Positions 1-9,400 of a stretch of 64,000 nucleotides of DNA are shown piece after piece. Each line of letters starts with the position of its first letter. Within the stretch, counting starts at the first letter, position 1. The translations under genes and the position numbers were made by a program. Source of the stretch: Crotophaga sulcirostris (lineage: Eukaryota > Chordata > Aves > Cuculiformes > Crotophagidae); the NCBI GenBank assembly GCA_013397455.1, contig VYZB01000240.1, forward strand, positions 364,623 to 428,622, given 5' to 3'. The notes beneath the pieces were generated by a model. The model made no database searches, was not told the DNA's origin, and saw only the letters and a program-made list of their open reading frames with translations.

Positions 1-190
1 GCTGGGCAGGGTAACGTGGGGGACAGGTAATGACAGGGGAGTAGGCAGGTAATGGGGGCGGGCAGGTAACCTAGGGGGGCCAGGTAATGGGGAGTGGGTG
101 GGTAACAGTGGGAGGCAGATAAAGCAGGGGGGAGAGTGGGTAACGGGTGAACAGGTAATGGAGGGCGTAGGCCAGGTGTGGGCAGGTGAG
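1..190 (+). repeat. G-rich minisatellite with CAG|GTAA units, intron 1 of ASB1
   Basis: A degenerate tandem array of roughly 17-25 base units with the core GGCAGGTAA(T/C)GGGG. Cores are visible near 7-16, 25-31, 46-52, 64-70, 81-87, 152-158 and 183-189, among others. The array continues to the first base of the window, so its full length is unknown. Each unit contains a good vertebrate 5' splice-site core. The G-runs on the ASB1 sense strand give quadruplex potential. It stops about 70 bases before the exon 2 acceptor. Confidence 0.85.
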
Positions 191-257
191 GTGGGGTGGG
201 GGGATGGGTAGGGCTCAGGGTCTCAGCCCCGCTCCCCCCACCCCGCGCTCTCTCCAG

Positions 258-404
258 CGCAGGTCGGAACCTGAAGGAATGGCTGCGGGAGCAGTTCTGC
301 GACCACCCCCTGGAGCACTGCGAGGACACCCGCCTGCACGACGCGGCCTACGTGGGGGACCTGCCCACCCTCAAGAGCCTGCTGCAGGAGGAGAGCTTCC
401 AGAG
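258..404 (+). CDS. ASB1: ASB1 exon 2 (first coding exon in the window)
   Basis: The acceptor is a C/T-rich tract ending CTCTCTCCAG at 257. The exon starts with the last base of a split Ser codon, which means intron 1 is phase 2. It encodes [20 protein letters not shown] and continues to EESFQ, then gives two bases (AG) of another split Ser at 403-404. The donor is AG|GTGAGG. Reading through the donor meets TGA at 406-408, so this junction must be used. The second half ([20 protein letters not shown]) is the first ankyrin repeat. The exon is GC-rich and lies between two minisatellites. Exon 1 was not found in bases 1-257. Confidence 0.94.
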
Positions 405-3400
405 GTGAGGGGCTTCCAGGGCTCGGGGATTCCAAAGGTGAGGGGCTTCCAGAGGTAATGGGGCTTCCAGGGGTGAGTGGATTCCAGAGACGGGGGTCTT
501 CCAAGGGTAACGGGGTGTCCAGAGGTGAGGGAGCGTCCAGGGATTGAGGGGCTTCCAAGGTCCAAGGGGGCTTCCGAGGTGAGTGGCTTCCAGAGGTAGT
601 GGTGGTGGAACTTCCAAGGGTGAGAGGGCTTCTAAGATGACGGGTCTTCAGGGATGGGGGAGCTTCCAGAGGTGAGAGGGCTTCCAGAGGTGAGAGGGGC
701 TTCCAAGTTGGGGGACTTCCAGAGGTGAGGGAGCTTTCAGAGAATGATGGGGGTTTCCAGAGGTGAGGGTGCTTCTGAGCTGAGAGAGCATTCTGGGGTG
801 AGGGGGCTTCCAAAGGTGCGCAGGCTTCCAGAGGTGAAGGAGCTTCTCACCCTGCGCACACCTCGCCCTGGGTCTGGACATCCTTACCAAGTGTGCGAGG
901 TCCCATTTACAAGGTTTTGGCTAACAACTCCCTGGGTCTGCGGGCCCACACCATCCCCACAGCCTGCTCCTTTTGGAGACCCCATCCCACACCAGTTTTG
1001 TGGGACAGGTTGAGAGGTTGTTCCGCTCGCCCCCAAAATCTTCCCCCGTGGTCTCTCAGGAGGCAAATCTTACTTTGTGGGCTACGCATGAGCTCTTTTT
1101 GTATTGGGGTGGAAATGTAATGCCATGAAAACAGGAGCCTACGGATGATGGGAAAAACATCCAGAAGGGATTACAATCATCTACAAATCTGAAACGCCCT
1201 GTGTTACAAAATCTGCCCAGTCCTAGGGCTATGACCGTGGGGATGGTTAATTAATTTTCCTGCACCATGGAGAAATCTGCTCAGAGTGCAAAATGTCTCC
1301 CAGTCTCAAAAAAAAAAGCGTCCTTTCTGCAAAAATGAGCCACTCTTTCTGCCATCTGGGTGTCTGGGGCTCTCCAGACCCTTGGTTTGAGATTTTTGCT
1401 TTGGTTTTTTTGTTCCATGCTGCGTGGGAACCCTGTGGCAGCAGGGCCAGGCATCCTTCCCTGCAGGAAGCAGCAGAGTTTGGGGGGAGGAGGAGGGATG
1501 GACCTGCAGCACCATCACACAGGTGATGGAGTAGTGACTTCTTTGGGGATAGGTGTGGAGTGGAGGTCTTCAAACCTCCAAGGGTAGAGGGAGCACTTTT
1601 ATCGTAAGACGTGACAGCTGAGGGCTTGATGTTTATGCCACTCTTCCTAAAATGTGGGTGAGGGAAAAAACTGGCATTGCTCTCCTAGCAGACACTAAAT
1701 GCACTGTATAAAACCTACCTTGTCCTGTACCAGTTACGTGGGCCCACATGGAGTGAACTGGAAGAGCAAATCCACCGCTGCGCTGGCTAAAGAACCCTTT
1801 CGCCAGTCTATATTTGCCTTAAAAAAATCCCTTCCTCTCTGCATGTTCCTGCCAAAATGGTACTTGCAGTGATTGACAGAGAATTTAGGAGTGAGATCTG
1901 GATATTTCTGAGATTTGTTGGGCTAATCTGGATGAGCGTGATGGCTAATACAGGTTATTTCAGAGAGGATCTCGGCAGCTGCCAGCCAGAGCCATCTCTT
2001 CTATAAACTGGAAGAGGCACTTATTCCTGTACAGCCATCCAACAGGGATGCTAATGGCCTACTTAAGCTGTTGAGTGCTGGATGGCCTCATCTCTCAGGC
2101 TTCCTCCTTGCTGGCAAGGCTGAGCTTCCCTGGAGTTGTGTTTGTGTCATCCCCTGGTGCCTGGCTGAATGTGGATGTTGCCAGCAGTGTGATAAAGATG
2201 TAAGCCTGCATTTCCCTAGAATCATAGAATCACCCATGTTGGAAGGGACCTGAAAGGATCATTGAGTCCACCTCCTACCCCTACATAGGACACTCCCAAT
2301 ATTCACACCATGTGATTGAGGGCATTGTCCAAATGCTTCTTGAATACTGGCAAACTGGGTGCCATAACTACTTCCCTGGGGAGCTGTTCCAGTGCTCCAC
2401 CACCCGCTGGGTGAAGAACCTCTTCCCAATATCTGATCTACGTTGCTCCCATGTCCTCTTCCTGCTTCCCTGCTGCTTTTGGTGACTTTCTGCCCCTTTA
2501 GAACAGCTTCAGTTAAATCGTGATGGTCCCCAACTTGGTCGCTTCTGATTTGGGACATCTCCCTATAAAGAGGGAGTAGGGAGTATTTAACTTATTTATT
2601 GGTAATTTTGACTGAATTTTGAGGTAGAGTTTGTCCCTTGCAGTAAGTGCAGTTGCAGAGCTGTGATAAAGCCCATCTTCCAGGCACTGTGCTACGGACA
2701 TGCAGCACCTACTGGGGTTATTGATGGGAGCTTTTCAGGGCTGCTGTAAAGTGCCAAAAATTGCGAGAAAAAGCTTCAAGGGAGCTGTTGGGGCTTTCCA
2801 GCATCCTTCTCCAGCACCTTGGGGTGCATCCTACCTCCTACCTTGGGGTAGGTGTAGAGTGGTGTGAGGATGCTGGAGGCCCTCTCTGACCCAATGCTTT
2901 CCCCCACGCCAGCCGGATCAACGAGAAGTCGGTGTGGTGCTGCGGGTGGCTGCCCTGCACGCCGCTGCGCATCGCCGCCACCGCCGGCCATGGCCCCTGC
3001 GTCGACTTCCTCCTCCGCAAAGGGGCCGAGATCGACCTGGTGGACGTGAAGGGACAGACCGCCCTCTACGTGGCCGTGGTCAACGGGCACCTCGAGTGTG
3101 CCAAGATCCTCCTGGAAGCTGGGGCTGATCCCAACGGCAGCCGGCACCATCGCAGCACCCCTGTCTACCATGCGGCGCGTGTGGGCCGGGCAGACATCCT
3201 GCGGGAGCTGATCAGGTGAGAACTTGTGTTGAGACTGGAGATAGTCCTGGGAGTGAGAGGGGTGGCTCTGCCTCCCTCTCTTCTTCCCTTGAGATCTTTT
3301 CCCCTATGGGGTTTGGAGCATCCGTTCCCTCCTTGCAAGCCCAGTACCTCCTTCACAGATATAATAAAACCGGCCAAGAGATGGGCAGGAGAAAGGGTAG

Positions 3401-6400
3401 AGAGGTGCCCAAAGGGACACCCTTGTCCTCCTCGTGGCCCTGGCAGTGTGACTCCCATGCCTGTTCTCCTAAGACAAATCCCAAGAGAGGAGTCTGTGTT
3501 TCTGAGCCCACCATCCACTGTTCAGTCAGAGGCAAACCTTGCAAAGTATCTTCTCCCCACCTCTGTCTTGCCTGCCACCTCTATGCCCCTGGCTGAATTT
3601 TTGAGTGAATTGGATTCCCCAGTGGACCAAAAGCAGTTTGGAAACATCTCTCCTTTGCTAAGCTCTGCTGCTCTGTTTTTGATAAGAGGTGCCTCTTGCC
3701 AGCACTGTCCATTCTTGGCTGCCTGGCATTTGCCCATCACTAGGACACCCACAGTGGCATCTGATTTAGTCTCCTCTTGCCAGACACCTGATGCACAGCT
3801 CTGACAAAGGGGTGGCATCTCTGGGAGTGATGGCCACCACTGCGAGGTGATGAACAATAACCTTAGCTGCGTGGTGGGTGGCCGGAGACCTCTTGTCCCT
3901 CAGGAAACCACCTCAGCAGCACTAGCAGTGAGTGGGTTCAAGGTCTAGCAGTAGGCTGTGCAGGCTTAGTTTCTTCCTCCGTGTTGTGCCACAGTACTTA
4001 CTCCCTTCTAAATTAGACCCTTTTTGTGTAAGGGACCATGCTGAACAGCTATGTGGGCTATTGATGCCAAGTAATAAGGGATGATAAGGGGAAAACAGAG
4101 ACTGCAGGAAGAAATAGTAGAAGAGAAGAGTGTTTGTTTGGATTCACACATTCAGACACTCTCAGAGGGATCCCTTAAATGACCACAAATGCTAGAAAAT
4201 AACAACAAAAAGGATGTGAATAGAAGAATTTCAAAATACGTGGGTTTTTTTGTCCTTTACTTTTTTTGCTTGAAGTTAATTTTGATGCTTTATGGAAGCC
4301 AGCAAGTGGAAAGAAGGGGAGAGGGCCCTTGCTGCTTTTTCTGCAAGCTAAGAGCAGGATGTCCCCGTCACCACGTGCTCATTGGTACAGGGTTCAGCTC
4401 CCATGCTGCATTCCTGAGAATCTCCCCTGATGTATCTGCTAAGACAGGGTGAAATGTAGCAAATGGTATTCCAGCAGTGCATGGAGAGCCACATTGATTT
4501 ATGTGTCTGCTCCTTGGGATGCCTTGCCAGCAATATTAAAAGCAAGATTTTTGGAAAACTTTCAGGATTAAAAATTAACTGGAGTTTGTCCAGTATCTTT
4601 TTATTAGACACTGTCTCTCCCAAGGCTGCTAAGCTAATACCATGTTGTCAAATTGCCCAAAATTCTAAATATCTCGGAGTATGGATTTCACGGATATGTT
4701 TGGAGTTGCTTACTTTAAAATACAATCTTACGTTACAAAGCTCACTCAGAGATTTTTAGAACATTGATCTAAAGGATTTGGTAGGGGGAATGCGATGAGG
4801 AAGACGTGTTTGCCGAGATATAAGGAAATATTTCAGTGTGTTCAGCTTGAAAGCACTTTGCTGTCCTGAAAAGAAAGCCCAACCCAGTTCTGGGTTGCTG
4901 CAGGTGTCTAAACATCATAGAATGGTTTGAGTTGGAAGAGATCTTAAAGATCTTCCAGTTCCAACCCCCCTGCCATGGGCAAGGACACCTCCCACTGGAT
5001 CAGGTTGCACAAAACCCCATCCAACCTGGCCTTGAACACCTCCAGGGATGGGACAGCTACCACTTGCCTGAGCAACCTATGCCAGGGTCTCACTGCCCTC
5101 ATTAAGAAGAATTTCTTTCTAATTAAGAAATTTCTTAAGTTAAGAATTTCTTTCTAATGTGTGATCTAGATTCCCTCTTCAAGTTTAAAGCCATTCCCCC
5201 TCGTACTCTCACTACATGCCCTTGTAAAACGTCCCTCCCCAGCTTTTCTGTAGCCCCTTTCAGTACTGGGCAGCCACTTAAGGGTCTCCACAAAGCCTTC
5301 TCTTCTCCAGGCTGAGCAAGCCCAACTCTCTCAGCCTGTCCTCGTATGGGAGTTGCTCCAACCCTCTGATCATCTTCGTGGCCTCCTCTGGGGCTGTTCC
5401 AACAGTTCCATATCCTTCTTGTGTTGGGAATTCCAGAACTGGACACAATACTCCAGGTACATCACCTGGGTTTGTTTTATTTTCATTATATGGTAGCACG
5501 ATCAGGATTCTAGTATCCTACCAGAATTGCTGAACCAGCTAACCAAGCAGTAGCTGAAATTGTATCCATTAATAGTAAAGGCACACACAGCTATGGAATG
5601 ATGATGCATTTTATAAGACGGCTGGTGGAAATATTTAGGGTTATATTGCCAGGGTGTAGATTACTTTCCCTACAGCTTGTGATGTGATCATGCTGCGATG
5701 GGATCGGACTGTTGTGTTTTATTCACAGTGTAACTGAGAGCTGACCCAGCGTGTTAAGGATCCTTTTGCCACACTAATAAACAGTGAAAGAGAGATCTGA
5801 CAACTCATCCTGATACCTCAGGCACGTGCCTAACTGTGATAAAAGCAGAATGTTGTATTTTGCTTTGCATTAGGGGTTCCTGCTGAGAATTTTGGTGGTG
5901 ATAATGGAAAAAAGGACTTAAGTGAAGGAGTACCTGTGGTCTGGTGACGACTGTGGCCCTACAAAAGCCCTAAAAAAGTCCCTCAGCAGGACAGATCCAA
6001 ATGCTTGTGTGGTCTGAATTTAAGTGGTTTATCTACTGGGAACATGTGTGATTGCCTGTGGAGAACAGACACCTCTTATTTAGCTCTTTGTGATCCAACA
6101 TAGGTGAAGCAATGCAGATTCAGCAAAATCCTGAGGATGTCCCCAAAAGATGGGAATGTCCTCTTAGCGTGGAGCGATCCCTGGGCCAGCTGCCTGGCCT
6201 GGGAAGCAAAGTGTGGTCCTGTGGCTGGTGTGAGGACCAGCTCACTCTCAACAGTGTTTTTACTGCCTCACTTTGTCCTTTATCTGCATTTCTCTACTCC
6301 ACACTCTCCTGATATCTCAGCCGAGACATTCATGCTTGGGAGATCGTGTGCGTTGGGGTAAAAATACACTGTGTGCCATTTGCAGCTCTTATCTAAGTTT

Positions 6401-9400
6401 CCTCAGCCCTTGTTCTGTGTGTGCTTAATTTAAATGAGGTTATTCCTGTCCTCAGAACTGAAGCATTTGGTTAAGTATTTGCTGGATAGGAACCAGCCCC
6501 TACTGGGTTTAGTGAAAGCTGTGCTTGCCTTGAGGCAGGATTTGACCCCTGGCAGTTTCCTTATTTGTTTGATTAACTGCAGAAAGAAATAAACTGCAGA
6601 AAGAAATATAATGCTGTCTAGGACAGCAGAAAAATATAGTTCTCTGAATGCTCAGTTTGTACTTTTGGGAGGGGGACTGGTGGGTGAAGGAACCTTTAAT
6701 CCTTCTGTGGGTAGAAGGAACAGGGCTTTTCTTGTTCTGCATCGCTGCAGTTAAGCCCCACTACTCCTTAGGGGATTGTCTTGTCTTCCTCCTTGTTCCC
6801 ATCCAAGCTGCACGTGAAGTAACTGGAGTTATGGTGTCCCTGCTGCTTGGGTGTTACCCAACCTGGGGGAAATAAATGCTGTTTTACTTCTGCTATCTTT
6901 ACTTCTGCAGCATTGCCATTGTTCACATCCCAGGCTTTTCCAGAGAGTGACACTTGGCCTTTTTGCTCCCATTTATTTGGCTGCGTTCCTCACTTCCTCC
7001 AAGAAAAATGAAAAGAACCAAAGCCAGCAAAGCCCCATTTTCTGCTTTTTTCACAACTTGGTCCCAAAAAGAAGCATGCTGCAGGCGCTGCTTCTGTTTG
7101 ATGATGATGATGAAGGCCATCGAGCAGGGCTTTAGCCTGCTTGTGTGCCTTCTTTGCACCACAGCAAACCCAAGTCCTCTTTGCTCTGGCCACAGGACTT
7201 GTGGAGCAGTTGGGACACCAATGGCACCATGTGGTGAAGATGTGAGGTACGGGTTTCTCGGTGGGGTAGGGTGAGGCCAGTTGCAAAAGGCTTGAGAGGT
7301 TTGCTGCTGCACCTCATGGAGGCCTCCCCTTTGGCACTGGGAGTGCTGGTCAGTGAACTGTGATCTCTGGTGTGGTATCCAGTATAACATGGAACCTGTG
7401 AGTGGAGCTGTGCAGCATGGATGGGGAGACATTATTTTGTGTTTTTCTGGTTTCCTGTGTGCTCAGGTGGGTACATCCCTTCAGCTGAGCTGAATACTAG
7501 GGAAAAGGCCTCTTTTTGACTCCTTGATGGAATTTCAGCCACCCCAGCTCCTTCGGGAGCAGGATTTTGTCATGTATGTTTCACAGTTGAGCGCAGATTT
7601 CTGTTTCCATTTCCCTGCTGTTTGTGACAGTCAGATCGATTGCCTGTACTGCTTTTCGGCCCATTTTATCCTGGTGGGGAAGTTATTCCACTGCATCTCT
7701 TCAACTGAGTCATTTGGAAACATCCCTGCTCCCCAGCCAGCTTATTAACATCCAGCATTGCGTGATGCTGGCTCAGGGCTCAGCGGTCCCTTGTGCCAAG
7801 GCCATGCTTGGCACATCCTTCAGGAGGGCAAGGGAAGACGTTCCTTAGCTTCTCCTACTCTCACTGAAGCCTGGGCTGTTGTGGGCATAGAAGCAGCTTT
7901 GCTTCTTGAAGATCAGACCATGCTGGATATGGCATTCCCACTCAGAAGTCCCCCAGGCCCATCTGAGGGTAGGTATGGATGGTTCTTGGGTGGTGGACCC
8001 CAGAGGTACCAAAGACAGGCAGGGTACTCACCCTCTGAGGGACCTTCAACCTTGTTCCCTGCTGTTTTGTCACCATGGGGTGCAGTTGTGTTGCTGTTGC
8101 CCTTGTTTCCAAACCTCTGTTCTTCTCTCTTCCCCACCCAGGTATGGTGCAGACGTGGATGTGAATCACCACCTCACTTCCCGGGTCCCCAGCCTTTCCG
8201 TGCGGCCCCTCACCACCCTGGTCGTCTGCCCGCTGTACATCAGTGCTGCCTACCACAACCTCCAGTGCTTCCGACTGCTGCTCCAGGCAGGAGCCAACCC
8301 AGATTTTAACTGCTGTGGGCCCATCAACATCCAAGGCTTCTCCCGGGGCTCCCCAGTGTGTGTGATGGACGCTGTCCTGCGGCATGGGTGTGAAGCAGCA
8401 TTTGTCCACCTCTTGATTGACTTTGGAGCCAATCTGAACCTGGTGAAAGTGGAGGCCTTGGGAGCTGAATCCTCAGGAAGGGTCAAAGTCAACCCTGAGG
8501 CTCTGCAGGTCTTCAAAGAAGCAAGAGGTGAGTGGCTTTGCCTTACTGCAGTGGCACTGCTTTTATCTAGCTCTAGATTCAGCAGAGCTCTTTGGAGAGT
8601 TTGGTGGTTAGGAGCTGGTGGCAGCGTGGGTGTTCCCCTCCTCTCTTGGGTCAGTCTGTTCAAGTGCCTTCAACCAGGTGCAAAATTATCCTGTGAGCAG
8701 GTTAGACCTAGCTTAGAAGTGTAAAGCAATTCTAACACAAAGGAAGGATAACTGGAATTTAACAAGCTCCATGTTATTGACTTCACTGCCCCTGATATGG
8801 CTCCCAGAGAGCTGTTTCTGGCTGGGCAGGCATCAAGCAGGAGAAGGCCGTGGGGTTGACCTCTGTGCCTCCAGCTCTGTCAGCACTAATAACCCAACCC
8901 AGGGGCTTCCTTGTGAGCCTTCAGCTAGACTCCCTGGTTTTCTTCTGTTAGATTTTGTATGTTCAGGCAGTTCTTCTCCCTCTTGAGTCCTTCAGCTAGC
9001 AGTGACGCCTATCAGCAGCCTAGCCTCTGTAGCTTTATGTTTTTAATCTTTCCCCCAGCAATTTCCATTGCTGAGTGGTGTCACCGGTAGCCCGAGGCAA
9101 GGTTAGGCAATGTGATCCTGCCAAAACTGGGCTTTGGGTCTGCAAACCACAGGCATGTTATGTGAGACCCAGTTCTCCAAAGCCATGCAGGTGTGTCCTC
9201 GCTGCTCTTGAGTGACCCTGTGCTCAGCAGGGGCACTCAGGGAGCGACCGAAGAGGTGGTCATGTCCAGACAGGCTACTTGGGAAGTACAGCCACAAATG
9301 GTACTAGCAAGTGAGCAGGAGCTCAGATGGTGGTGGAAAAAGATGGGAAAAAGCTGGCTTTTTGAATTTAACATCCTTGGGGGAGCAGATGAGTTACAAA

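Noticed and set aside
223..813. 196-codon minus-strand open frame opposite ASB1 exon 2 and its array
   Set aside because: The frame is open because the minisatellite period avoids stops. The translation is a low-complexity repeat of Leu-Glu-Ala-Pro/Trp-Lys-Pro type with no relation to a known protein.
1..847. Tandem direct repeats that might suggest a CRISPR array
   Set aside because: Units are short, contiguous and degenerate with no regular spacers, and the context is a vertebrate gene.
7906..8724. 272-codon open frame taken as a single-exon gene
   Set aside because: Only the part between the splice sites at 8142 and 8527 is ASB1 exon 4. The extensions are intronic and match nothing.
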